From positions 62,001-126,000 of the forward strand of contig CAJINA010000084.1 in assembly GCA_905176665.1 (NCBI GenBank): a stretch of 64,000 bases of DNA, in the 5' to 3' direction. Below, one piece after another: positions 26,876-37,359 of this stretch (its first letter is position 1; the number at the start of each line of letters is the position of its first letter). The position numbers and the translations under genes were made by a program. The notes under the pieces were generated by a model, which searched no databases, was not told the DNA's origin, and worked only from the letters and a program-made list of their open reading frames with translations. This stretch comes from Olavius algarvensis Delta 4 endosymbiont (GTDB lineage Bacteria > Desulfobacterota > Desulfobacteria > Desulfobacterales > CAJINA01).

Positions 26876-29800
26876 TACATTCCTCCTGCCAGCAACGCGT
26901 CAATTTTACATGCGATCTGGTCATCTTCATAGAATCCCAACTGGATGGTCTGCCGCGGGCAAACACCAGCGCAGGCGCCGCATCCGTGGCATAGGGCCTC
27001 GTCTATCTGAATCTCTTTGGTTTCCGTGTTAAAAACCGGTACATCATAAGGACACGTCCGCACACAGGTCAAGCATTTTACGCAGTATTCCGTATCCACA
27101 TTGGCCGTTATGGCCGAAAGTTTAATTTCCGGCCGGGCCAGGAAGGTTACCGCCCGCGAAGCGGCGGCCTGGGCCTGGGAGATGGTCTCGGATATTAGCT
27201 TGGGTCCGTGGGCCGTACCGCAAAGGAAAATCCCTTCCCCGGGCATGTCGACCGGCCGCAGTTTCACGTGGGCTTCAATAAAGTACCCTTCCTGGTTGGC
27301 ATTCAGCTTCATGATACTGCTGAGATCGGCGGTGTCCGCGGCCCGCATGCCGGCACTCAGGGTTAACAGGTCCGCACAGATTTCAACATCCTGTTGCAGC
27401 ACATGGTCCCGGGTCGTCACCAGGACGCCTTCGGAAGCTGCTTTTGCCACCGGAGGGTTGTCGGCATCGTAGCGCATAAAAATCACACCCTGATCCCGGG
27501 CTTCGGTATAATAATCTTCCAGTAAGCCATAGGTCCGTATATCGCGGTAAAGGACAAACACCTGGGTTTCAGGGCGCAGTTTTTTGATGTGCAGGGCATT
27601 TTTCACGGCGTTTTGACAGCAAATCCGCGAACATTCCTGCATCTCTTCGCACCGCGATCCGACACACTGGATCATGACGACCGTATCTAGATCGGCGGCT
27701 CCTTGCGCTTCCAGTCGATCAGCCAAGCCGACCTGAGTGACAACACGGTCATCTTCACCGTAGAGGTACTCCTTGGGCTGGTATTCAATCGCACCCGTGG
27801 CCACGATGATCACCCCGTGATCGATATCCCGCTTTTCACCGGTTGTGCCTACGGCTACTTCGGTTTTAAAATTGCCCTTGTAGCCACCAAAGCCCGTTAC
27901 GGTGGTTCCGGTCAGCACCTCAATCCGGGCATGGCCATTGACTTCGTCCGCCAGTGTCCCGACGTAGGCGCCAACGTCACCGCCCTCGATGGTGTGATGC
28001 AGGTTGCGGGAAAAACCTCCCAGTTGGGTATCTTTTTCGATCAGCACCGCCTCGAAATCCTGCTTGCCCAGGTTCAGAGCGGCGTTCATGCCGGCCACTC
28101 CGCCGCCGATCACCAGCGCTTTCTGGTTGACGGGAATGACCTTGGCCGACAGCGGTTTCAAGGTGCCGGCGCGGGCCACCGCCATGCGGACCAGGTCCTT
28201 GGCTTTGCGGGTAGCCAGATCCGGACTCTTGGAGTGGATCCAGGAATTCTGGTTCCGGATGTTGGCCATTTCAAACAGATACTTGTTCAAGCCGCAGGCC
28301 TCTAAAGTTTCCATAAACATCGGTTCGTGGGTCTTGGGGCTGCAGGAGGCGACCACCACCCGATTCAAATTGTGTTCGGTGATCATCTCCTTCATCTTTT
28401 CCTGGGTATCCTGGCTGCAGGTAAACAGGTTGGCGTCCGTGAAGACCACCCCGGGCAATTCAGCCGCATACTGCTGGACCGCCGGCACATCTACCACCCC
28501 GCCGATGTTGATCCCGCAGTTGCAGACAAACACACCGATCCGCGCATCTTGACCGGCCACGTCCATTTCCTCGGGCACGACCACTTCCGGTATATCTTGG
28601 CCCCGGGCGGCGGCCAGTTCCGATCCCGCCAGGCACGCAGCGGCACTGGCTTCCGTGACCGAGCCGGGAATATCCTTGGGCCCCTGGAACACACCGCAGG
28701 TGTAGATGCCTGGTTTGGACGTCTCAACCGGGGCAAACGGATCGGTTTTGGCAAAGTTGTATTTATTCAGGTCAATGTCCAGTTTCTTGGCCAGATCCAC
28801 GGCAGTGTCGGGAATGGTCAGTCCGACCGACAGAACCACCATGGAGAAGGTCTCTTCTTTCATCTCGCCGCTCTCATCGGCATAGCGCACGCTGAGGTCA
28901 CCGGTATCCTGAATTTCATTGATTGTGTGGACCCGCGCTTCCACGAAGCGGATCCCCTCCCGGTCACGGGCCCGGAGACAATACTTCTCATAGTCCTTGC
29001 CGAAGGTCCGCATGTCCATGTTGAAGACCGCGCAGTCCAGATCCCCGTGAATGTGCTCCTTGGCGATCATGGCTTCCTTGGCGGCATACATGCAACAGAC
29101 TGAAGAGCAATAGCCGTTGCCGCAGCGGTTGGTATCCCGGGAACCGACACACTGCAGCCAGGCGATGCTCTTGGGCTCTTCCCGGTCGAGCGGCCGCATA
29201 ACATGACCGAAATAGGGCCCTCCGGCAGACAGAATCCGTTCGAACCCTTCACTGGTCACTACGTTAGGATATTTTCCGTAGCCGAGATAATCCAGGCCGG
29301 ACGGATCAAACCCCTTGGTGCCGGGCGACAGGATCACCGAGCCCACCGTGACCTCGGTTTCACGCTCCACGTCGTCGTACCGGATCGCTTTGGCCATGCA
29401 GACGTTTTCACACAGGCCGCAGCCCACGCAGGCGTCCTTGTCGATGGCATAGGCCAGCGGTACGGCCTGGGCATACTCGATGTAGGTAGCCCGCTGGTCA
29501 TTCATCCCCTTGTTGATCTGGTTAACCGCCGAAGCAGGACAGTTGCGGGCACAGTCGCCGCAACCGGTACACACGCCCGAATCGATGAACCGGGGGTTGT
29601 TGGTCAGGGTGACGGAAAAGTTTCCGGGATCCCCTGCAATATCCTTGACTTCACTGTTGGTAATCAGGTTGATGTTCATGTGCCGGCCGACCTCGACCAG
29701 TTTCGGTGAGATCACTCACATAGTACAGTCGTTGGTCGGGAAGGTCTTGTCCAGCCGGGCCATCAGTCCCCCGATGGTCGGCCCCTTTTCTACCAGGTAG

Positions 29801-29892
29801 ACGTTGTAATCTGAATTTGCCAGATCCAGGGCGGCCTGCATACCCGCTATGCCGGTACCCACAACCATAACTGATCCACTCGTGTTACTCAT
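26875..29892 (-). CDS. hdrA: HdrA-type FAD/FeS electron-bifurcating subunit, selenoprotein (Sec59), copy 1
   Basis: 1005 residues from the ATG at 29892 (GGGAGGAACA upstream), reading through TGA at 29716-29718. N-terminal FAD domain [16 protein letters not shown], then [10 protein letters not shown]-Sec-VISPKL, where HdrA proteins have Cys (Sec in some methanogens). Two ferredoxin motif pairs follow ([23 protein letters not shown]), then a second HdrA-like half beginning [16 protein letters not shown] with another FAD site ([14 protein letters not shown]) lacking the KTFPT motif, and a C-terminal 2x[4Fe-4S] domain. It would bifurcate electrons within the MetFV complex. Normal callers would start at 29715 and miss 59 residues. 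Confidence 0.9.
29687..29706 (-). promoter_or_regulatory. Predicted bSECIS element of hdrA1
   Basis: Twenty nucleotides beginning CCGAAACUGG and ending GAGGUCGG: outer stem CCGA/UCGG, apical loop GGUCGA 18-23 nt after the UGA. The identical 20-nt sequence recurs at the same distance in hdrA2, although the 9 nt between UGA and stem differ. Confidence 0.6.
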
Positions 29893-29927
29893 TGTTCCTC
29901 CCTCTATTCACAGTCATTTTCCAATGA

Positions 29928-30677
29928 CTATAGTGCTACGAATACGGGTTTGCTGTCTTCCATGCCGGTGAATTCAACCTGGTTGGTCTTCTCCAGGTCA
30001 GCCAGCAGGTAGGAAATTCTCAGTAGATCCAGGCCAATTTCCCGACTGATGTCCCGTACGGACTTGCAGCCCTTTTTGATGGCCAGAAATATCATGCTCT
30101 TTTGAAATTCACGCTCCAGTTCCTTGAAAAGCGCGGTTTCATACTGGTCCACATCCCACTTGCGTCCGTAGACATCCCCGTTAGCGGTAATCTTTACTTC
30201 TTTCCCCACCAGCCAGCGGATGGCCGGATTGTTGACCGTCATATCGGCGGCCTCCAGGGCCATTTCCAGGGCGACTGTGTCCAGGGGGCCCTGTTCTTTT
30301 ACCGCTGCAATGGTATCCGTGGCAATCTCTACGAAGCGCTGGGCTTCGGCTGAGGATACCCAGGCCAATTGCAGCCGGTCGGCGCCGATCCCGGCCATAT
30401 CAAGCAGTTTTTTGGTAAGAACGATCTTTTTCTCGGCCTGTACATTACCTTCCAGGTAATGGCAATCACCGAAATGTCACCCGGACACCAAAACGCCGTC
30501 ACACCCCTGTTTAAATGCTTTGATGATGAATCCCGGGTCAACCCGACCGGAGCACATGACCCTTACGGTTCTCAGGTTGGATGGATACTGCAGCCGGGAG
30601 ACACCCGCCAGGTCGGCCCCGGCATAGGCACACCAGTTACATAGAAACGCTGCGATCTTAGGCTCGAAATCACCCAT
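29928..30677 (-). CDS. mvhD: MvhD-like subunit with winged-helix-like C-terminus, Sec at second motif (Sec67)
   Basis: 249 residues when read through TGA at 30477-30479, starting at ATG 30677 (AGAGGA upstream). First motif FLCNWCAYAGADLAG keeps its cysteines and the second is VMCSGRVDP. The third reads GVLVSG-Sec-HFGDCHYLEGN, where the family has G-C-H-x-G-D-C-H-Y. Residues beyond 140 form a helical extension (KSVRDISREIGLDLLRISYLLADLEKTN, read in part) resembling a winged-helix domain, absent from mvhD1. It probably relays electrons to HdrA2. Conventional annotation would give two fragments. Confidence 0.85.
30443..30461 (-). promoter_or_regulatory. Predicted bSECIS element of mvhD2
   Basis: CAUUACC-UGGAA-GGUAAUG: perfect 7-bp stem and a GG-containing 5-nt loop located 23-27 nt after the UGA, matching the spacing at the HdrBC-like gene. 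Confidence 0.75.
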
Positions 30678-30740
30678 GTTCTTATCCTCTATCTTATTGT
30701 TATATCCTGACGTTCAGTAACAAATCGTTTAACTTTCATT

Positions 30741-33700
30741 TTAGACAACGGCATTTACCGCGGCTTCAATTTGCTCGTTCTTGAAATGGAGCATATCGAT
30801 GGCCAGCTGCGGGCAGGACGAGGCGCACAGGCCGCAGCCCTTGCAGGAAGCGGAAATATTACGGGCCCGGTAGCCTTTGCCCTCGACTTCATCGAGGACG
30901 ATGGCCCCGAAGGCGCACACCTCGGTGCACAGGCCGCAGCCAATGCACTTTTCGGTGTCTACCATGGATACCAACGGCGAAATACTGATGGAAGCCTTGG
31001 ACAGGACCGTGGCGGCGCGGCTGGCCGCGGCCTGGGCCTGGGCAATGCTCTCATCCAGAGATTTCGGGTAATGTGCCAATCCGCACAGGAAGATGCCGTC
31101 CGTGGCGCATTCCACCGGCCTGAGCTTGGCGTGGGCCTCCATGAAAAAGTTCTCGGAATTCAACGGCAGCTTGTAGAGGCTCGCCAGCTTGCCGTTGTCG
31201 GCCGGCTTGATCGCGGTGGCCAGATTCACGAGATCGGCCTTGATCAACAGATCCCGCTGTAGGACCGGATCGAACACCTTCACATCCAGGCCATCCGCTG
31301 TTTCCGTGACTTCCGGTTTGCGCTCCAGATTGAAGCGAATGAAAATGATCCCCAGTTCCCGGGCTTGCTTGTAGAGCGCTTCGCGTTCGCCGTAAGTCCG
31401 GATGTCCCGGTACAATATAAAGACATTCTTGTCCGGGTCGGCCTGTTTGATGGCAATGGCCTGCAGAATGGATCCCGTACAGCAGATCCGGGAGCAGTAG
31501 GGCCGCTGATCCTCCCGGGAGCCCACACACTGGATGAACACGACCGTCCGGGCATCCTTGAGTTTTTCAGGGTGATGCTCAAGGTCGTGCCAGCGGGAAA
31601 CCCGATCATTTTGGCCATAAAGGTACTCGGTCGTGTCGGTGGCCTCACCGCCGGTGGCCATGATGATCCCGCCATGGGCTATCGTCTGGGAAGAACCGTT
31701 GGTAGAGACCTGGGTCTCGAAATTACCCACGAACCCGGTAGCGTCCGTCACCTCGGAATCCAGCAGCACCGTAACGTCCGGATGTTTTTCCACCCTGGCA
31801 ATCATGTCATCGAGAACCGGCTGGACGGCCTGTCCCTTCCAGGTTTGGGTCAGATCCCGGGCCTGGCCGCCAATGGCGGAGGAACGTTCGACGATGGTCG
31901 CCGGAAACCCCTGTTCTGCCAGGCTGAGGGCCGCGGTCATACCGGCCGCCCCGCCGCCGATGACCAGGGCGGACTTGTTGACCTCCACGGTGACATCGCT
32001 GATGGGATCGAGCAAAGCCGCCCGGGCAACCGCCATCCGCACGAGATCCTTGGACTTGTCGGTGGCCTTGTCTTTTTCATTGGCATGTACCCAGGTACAC
32101 TGGTTGCGGATATTGGCCATTTCAAAGAGATACGAGTTGAGCCCGGCATTGCGCACGGTTTCCTGGAACAGCGGTTCGTGGGTCCGCGGCGTACAGGCAG
32201 CCACGACAATGCGGTTGAGCTTCTGTTCTTTGATGACCTCAACCATCTTCTCCTGGGTATCCTGGGAACAGGAAAAAAGATTCTCTTCCACGTAAGCCAC
32301 CCCGGGCAAACTCCGGGCGTATTCGGCAATAGCCGGCACATCCGCGATGCCGCCGATGTTGGTACCGCAATTGCAGACAAATACACCGATGCGGTTTTCC
32401 TGGCCCTCAACAGAGATCTCTTCGGGAAGTGTCTTCTCTTTGACCAGTTCGTCTCTGACCGCAGACAGGGTCATGCCGGCCCGGCAGGCAGCCGAACTGG
32501 CTTCCATAATGGACTCAGGGATGTCCTTGGGCCCCTGGAAGGCACCGCAGACATAGATGCCCTCCCGTGAGGTCGCTACCGGATCGACCGCGGCTGTCTC
32601 GCAGAAATTGCCGGCGGAAAGATCCAGATCCAGCCGCTGGGCCAGGTTGATGATCTCCGGTGAGATTTCAACGCCCACGGAAAGGACAATCATGTCGAAT
32701 ATTTCGGTAGCAATCTCGCCTTCAGGCGTCACATAGCGAACCTCCAGGTCGTCGCTGCCGTCCACGGGGTCAACCGTGTGCACTCGGCTGTTGACGAACC
32801 GCACCCCTTTGTCCTTGGCATTGTTATAGAATTTTTCAAATTCCTTACCGTGGGTGCGCGTATCCATGTAAAAGATGGCGCAGTCCAGGGCGTCACCGGC
32901 ATGCTCCTTGGCGATCACGGCCTCTTTGATGGAGTACATGCAGCAGACCGAAGAACAATAGGCATTGTCACACTTGTTCAGGTCCCGCGAGCCCACACAC
33001 TGGAACCAGGCGATTTTTTTTGGTTCCTTGTCGTCCGAACGTCGGGTGAGGTGGCCGCCCGTGGGGCCCGTAGCCGCCAGGATACGCTCCATCTCGATGG
33101 AGGTAATCACATTGGGCAGGGAAGCATAGCTGTAATTATCAAAACGGGAGGGATCGAACGGCTTAAAACCGGGGGAGAGGATCACCGCGCCGACATCGAG
33201 GACCGCGGTGGTGGGCTTCTGTTCGAAATCAACCGCTTCCGTGGGACAGAGTTTTTTACAGGCGCCGCATTTGCCGTTCTTCTGAAAATAAATACAGGTC
33301 TGATCATCAATGGCGTATTTCAATGGCACGGCCTGGGCATATTCCACGTAGGCGGATTTGCGCTTGGCCAGCCCCGTGTTGTAGGGGTCGGTTACCTTCT
33401 TGGGGCACTTTTCAGCGCAAAGGCCGCAGGCGATACATTTCTCTTCGTCAATATACCTGGGCTGGCTGGTAATTTCGACCTGGAAATTTCCGGCCGTCCC
33501 CTTAATTTTACCTATTTCACTGAGCGTTTTCAGCTCGATGTTCAAATGCCGGCCGACCTCGACCAGTTTCGGTGAAATAATTCACATGGCACAGTCATTG
33601 GTGGGAAACGTCTTGTCCAGCTGGGACATGACCCCGCCAATGGACGGTCCTTTTTCAATCAGATACACATAGTACCCTGAATCTGCCAGATCCAGGGCCG

Positions 33701-33770
33701 CCTGCATACCGGCAATCCCGCCACCGGCAACAACAACCGATCCAATCGGCCTATCACTCTTTTTTCCCAT
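30741..33770 (-). CDS. hdrA: HdrA-type FAD/FeS electron-bifurcating subunit, selenoprotein (Sec63), copy 2
   Basis: 1009 residues from ATG 33770 (AGGAG 7 nt upstream), reading through TGA at 33582-33584. Same architecture as copy 1: FAD motif [27 protein letters not shown]-Sec-IISPKL, ferredoxin motifs [12 protein letters not shown] and CGACKKLCP, a second half starting [16 protein letters not shown] with [16 protein letters not shown], and C-terminal [11 protein letters not shown] and [12 protein letters not shown]. First gene of the seven-gene operon. The two copies are clearly paralogous but diverged throughout, so the duplication is not recent. It is followed by mvhD2 after 63 bp. Confidence 0.9.
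33553..33572 (-). promoter_or_regulatory. Predicted bSECIS element of hdrA2
   Basis: Same 20-nt hairpin sequence as in hdrA1 (CCGAAACUGG ... GAGGUCGG), loop GGUCGA 18-23 nt after the UGA at 33582-33584. Confidence 0.6.
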
Positions 33771-34486
33771 GCCCTTACTCCTGTGTGTCAGAAAAGTATG
33801 GTTTATCTTAAAAACCGAGCACTGCTAACTACCTATTATTTTTATCAACATTTCAAAACGCTATCAGGTGCCCGCTGTCTCCCATGCCTACCGTCCGTGC
33901 GGTCAAATACGTACCAGACCTTAATAAGGGGCTGGTGAGCCGCCCCCCTAAAGTGACCTAAATTTTAACCATTTGAATACGTTTAGTAATTCGAGGGAGA
34001 AAATTCGGACCCGGCGGATAACCGGATGGACAGGGGCATTTGCAAAGGGTCTCATAAAACGTTTTCTGGCCTGATCCTCACGTTGAACGCTAACTGCCTG
34101 CAGCCTGCCTGGAAAAGTCGGCTAAGCTTAGAATCTAGTTCACTGCTACCGCCCGGAACAGACATTTCTTAGGGCGATGGCAGCAGATGTTTACTAAAAT
34201 GTGCCAAAATGGCACCATTTATATAGGATGGAACCAATGCACAGGGGTCCGTATAGTCTAGGGCTATAATTTAGTCAACCCCCTTGTTTGATGAAAAGCA
34301 TGACCGTATTCTCGACCGTTTTGGTCGACTTTGAGCCTGCCAGGACAGGGCACATTACCAATCCAACAAACTGTAGATATTGTATGTTTATTATAAGGCC
34401 GGTTTGGTCCGCAATTGGCGGATAGGGGCGGGCGTCTCGGCCCTACTCTGGAGGACAATCGAGCCGCTGTAGCCGGGCTTCCGGGA
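33771..34486. other. 716-bp intergenic region upstream of the Hdr/MetFV operon
   Basis: No supported gene. It must contain the promoter of the hdrA2-metF operon, but no convincing -35/-10 pair was found. At about 34050-34090 (CTCATAAAACGTTTTCTGGCC and following) there is a degenerate resemblance to the left arm of the dispersed hairpin element. Confidence 0.5.
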
Positions 34487-35488
34487 TTACAAGGCGACAA
34501 ATATCTTTACGTCCGCGGTGTCCCGTAGGGTTTTCAGGTAGGCTTTAATCTCCGGCGCCGCTTTTTCGAACTTCAGGTTCTGGTATAGTTGTTCCCGGAC
34601 ATCCTCAAAGGCCAGTTTCCGCTTGGCCTGGCGATCCTCAACCAAAATTAAGTGGTACCCACGGCTGGTGCGCACAATGTTGCTGATCTCTCCCGGATTG
34701 AGCGCAAAGGCTGCATCCGCAAACCCCTTGATCATCTTTTCTTTTTCAAAATACCCGAGATCACCCCCATTCTCACTGCTGGGGCATTGGGAGTAGTCGA
34801 TGGCCATCTCGGAAAACGGCACGCCCTGATCAAGCTGTTTCAGAATTCCTCTTGTCAGGGCAACCGCCGCCTTGCGCTCTTCCCGGGTGCTGTCCGGGCC
34901 GGCGGCAATAAAAATGTGGCTGGCTTTGACCAGGGCCGGCACCTTGAACAGATTGGGATGGGTGTCATAAAAAGACCTCAGTTCCCAGTCATCCACGGCA
35001 ACCAATCCGGCCACCTGCGCTTCGATAAGCTGCCGGATGGCCAGGTCCTCGTGCAACAGCTTACGCAACCGGGTTGGCGAGATCCCGGACCGCAAGAAGG
35101 CATCTTCCTGTTCAGCGGCGCTGGAAAAACGGGCAGCAACCCGTTCCAACTCTTTATCAATCTGTTCGCCATCTACCTTGAAACCCAGCCGCAGGCATTC
35201 CTGGTAAGCCAGTTTGCGCCCGATCAGGTTGTCGAGGACGTCTCTTTTGAGGGCCTGGAGCTTCAATTCCGGGATATCTTCATGCGGGGTGTCAACCTGA
35301 TGCAGGGCCTGCTGCAGAGCGGCCTCGAATTCAGCCAGGGGAATATCTTCTCCATTCACGGCCGCCGCCCGCTCAATGGGTTCAAGTTGACCCCCGACAG
35401 GTGAAACAAGCGGGCCGGCCGCCAGCAACAAAAGCAGCATACAGCATATCCGCAGGGGGAACTGGGGCCCTTTTGCAGGTTGCATCAT
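34487..35488 (-). CDS. Secreted SurA/PrsA-like peptidyl-prolyl isomerase
   Basis: 333 residues. N-terminal signal peptide (basic start, hydrophobic LRICCMLLLLLAAGPLVS), a SurA-N-like helical chaperone region (about 40-170), then one parvulin domain recognised by VKASHIFIAA, FSEMAIDYSQCPSSENGGDLGYFEKEKM, and TSRGYHLILVEDR. It assists folding of exported proteins in the periplasm. A cysteine in the signal region (ICCMLL) makes lipoprotein processing conceivable, but no clear lipobox is seen. Monocistronic; it diverges from the PLP decarboxylase gene. Confidence 0.87.
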   Translation of the reverse strand: MMQPAKGPQFPLRICCMLLLLLAAGPLVSPVGGQLEPIERAAAVNGEDIPLAEFEAALQQALHQVDTPHEDIPELKLQALKRDVLDNLIGRKLAYQECLRLGFKVDGEQIDKELERVAARFSSAAEQEDAFLRSGISPTRLRKLLHEDLAIRQLIEAQVAGLVAVDDWELRSFYDTHPNLFKVPALVKASHIFIAAGPDSTREERKAAVALTRGILKQLDQGVPFSEMAIDYSQCPSSENGGDLGYFEKEKMIKGFADAAFALNPGEISNIVRTSRGYHLILVEDRQAKRKLAFEDVREQLYQNLKFEKAAPEIKAYLKTLRDTADVKIFVAL

Positions 35489-35686
35489 ATCAAACTCGCG
35501 CGTGGTGAAAGGTTGACATCTGCCCGTTGCATATCATTTTAGACGAAGAGCGGCAAATGCTTTCCGGTCCGACCCACCTATCGCAAAGTGACCATGCGCC
35601 TTGGCATAGCTTTCCAGGCGTGATAATAAACCGTATGCATTGAGACCTTTTTCAGAGTACCATTGCCTTGCGCTGGACCCCGACCT

Positions 35687-37318
35687 ATGAAATCTAAAAC
35701 CCACAAGCAACATCCCCAGCTGGTTGCGGACTGGCAAACCTTGATGCGGACCTTTATCAGGCCCGAAAATGAAGCTACCCGGTCTACGCTGGTAAAATAC
35801 ATGGAGCAGATCCTGTTCGGGCTGCATGATTTTTTAGGAGACCATGTGGGCATTACCGAGGAGGCCAGCCTGAAGGAACTGGCCGGGCAGTTCACCGATA
35901 CCCGTATCAACCGCACCCCGGAAAAGAAACTGGCCGATGTGATCACGGACCTGATCGAAGATATCGCCCCCCATGCCGTCAATGTCGCTTCGCCCTACTT
36001 TATCGGCCACATGACCGCAGCCATCCCGTTTTTCATGGTCCATCTCAAGACAATTGTGGCCGCCTTGAATCAGAATGTCGTCAAGCTGGAAACATCCAAG
36101 GTCGTTTCCATTATCGAAAAGCAGATTCTGGCTAAAATCCACCGGCTGGTGTACAGCCGGAATGATGATTTCTACGCCGAGCACGTCCAGCACACCAGCA
36201 CCACTTTGGGCAGCTTCGTGGAAGACGGCACCCTGGCCAATATCACCGGATTATGGGTGGCCCGTAACAAGCGCCTTTACCCCCGCCCGGGATTCGGGGG
36301 GGTCGAACAAGAGGGCATGGCCGCCGGACTGCGCGCCCATGATCTGGACCGCTGCGTGGTCCTGGTCTCCCGGCTGGGGCATTACTCCCTGCGCAAGGCC
36401 GGCGGTGTCCTGGGGATCGGCAACCGCAATATCATCGGGTTGGAAGTGGATGCCGAAAATCGTATCGATATCAAACGCCTCAAGGCGGTTATTGCGGACT
36501 TGAATCGGCCGGCCGCCCGGACCGGGATCATCGCTGTCGTCGGCATTGCCGGCACCACGGAAACAGGCACGGTCGACCCCCTGCCCGAACTCGGTGAGAT
36601 CTGCGCAGCCCATGGCATTCACTTTCATGTGGATGCCGCCTGGGGAGGGCCCACCCTGATGTCGGACCGGTATCGGCACCTGCTGGCGGGCATTGACCGG
36701 GCCGATTCAGTGGTCATCGATGGGCACAAACAGTTTTACATGCCCATGACCAGCGGCATGACCTTGTTCAAAAACCCGCTCTCCATGGAGGCCGTGGTCT
36801 ACCACGCCAAGTATATCAACCGCCCCGGCTCGGTTGACCTGGGCATCAGATCCCTGTCCGGATCGCGCGAAGCCAGCTCCCTGATTCTGGACAGTGCCCT
36901 CAAAATTATGGGCAGCCAGGGGTATGCCATCCTCATCGAGCACGGCATTGAAACCGCGGAGAAGTTTGCGGCGGAAATAAAACGCAGAGACGATTTTGAA
37001 CTGATGACGCCCCCCCAGCTCAATGTCCTTACTTACCGGCTCAACCCACATGAGCTGCGGGGGACTCCCGAGAAAAAAACCACTGATGCAGAACGTTTGA
37101 ATGACATCAATAAACTGCTGCAGCGCTTGCAGCGCGAGGCTGGGCGAAGCTTTGTTTCACGCACCACTCTCACGCTGCCCGCTGCATCGGATACCGACAC
37201 GGTGGTGCTACGCTGCGTCATCATGAACCCCATGACCACCCCAGATATTCTCAATGAGATCCTGGATGAACAACTGAATATTTACCGGAAGCAGATCCTG
37301 CCTGATCTAGATGTGTAG
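35687..37318 (+). CDS. PLP-dependent amino-acid decarboxylase (PanP/group II type)
   Basis: 543 residues from ATG 35687. A TTG at 35663 would add 8 residues; neither start has a strong ribosome-binding site. Group II decarboxylase signatures: FHVDAAWGGPTLMS (the Asp that pairs with the PLP ring nitrogen) and VVIDGHKQFYMPMTSG with PLP-lysine Lys348. Overall length and the N-terminal region (SPYFIGHMTAAIPFF) resemble bacterial aspartate 1-decarboxylases (PanP), which make beta-alanine for coenzyme A, but glutamate or another acidic amino acid is possible. It stands alone between divergent and convergent neighbours. Confidence 0.82.
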   Translation: MKSKTHKQHPQLVADWQTLMRTFIRPENEATRSTLVKYMEQILFGLHDFLGDHVGITEEASLKELAGQFTDTRINRTPEKKLADVITDLIEDIAPHAVNVASPYFIGHMTAAIPFFMVHLKTIVAALNQNVVKLETSKVVSIIEKQILAKIHRLVYSRNDDFYAEHVQHTSTTLGSFVEDGTLANITGLWVARNKRLYPRPGFGGVEQEGMAAGLRAHDLDRCVVLVSRLGHYSLRKAGGVLGIGNRNIIGLEVDAENRIDIKRLKAVIADLNRPAARTGIIAVVGIAGTTETGTVDPLPELGEICAAHGIHFHVDAAWGGPTLMSDRYRHLLAGIDRADSVVIDGHKQFYMPMTSGMTLFKNPLSMEAVVYHAKYINRPGSVDLGIRSLSGSREASSLILDSALKIMGSQGYAILIEHGIETAEKFAAEIKRRDDFELMTPPQLNVLTYRLNPHELRGTPEKKTTDAERLNDINKLLQRLQREAGRSFVSRTTLTLPAASDTDTVVLRCVIMNPMTTPDILNEILDEQLNIYRKQILPDLDV

Positions 37319-37359
37319 TTGCACGGTTAGACCGGGGGGCGAATGGTTTGACAACCTGG

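Noticed and set aside
25119-33770. Split open frames in hdrA, mvhD and hdrBC genes as pseudogenes or frameshifts
   Set aside because: Every interruption is an in-frame TGA at a conserved Cys position with a downstream SECIS-like hairpin, and the frame never shifts. Selenocysteine explains all five; decay would not.
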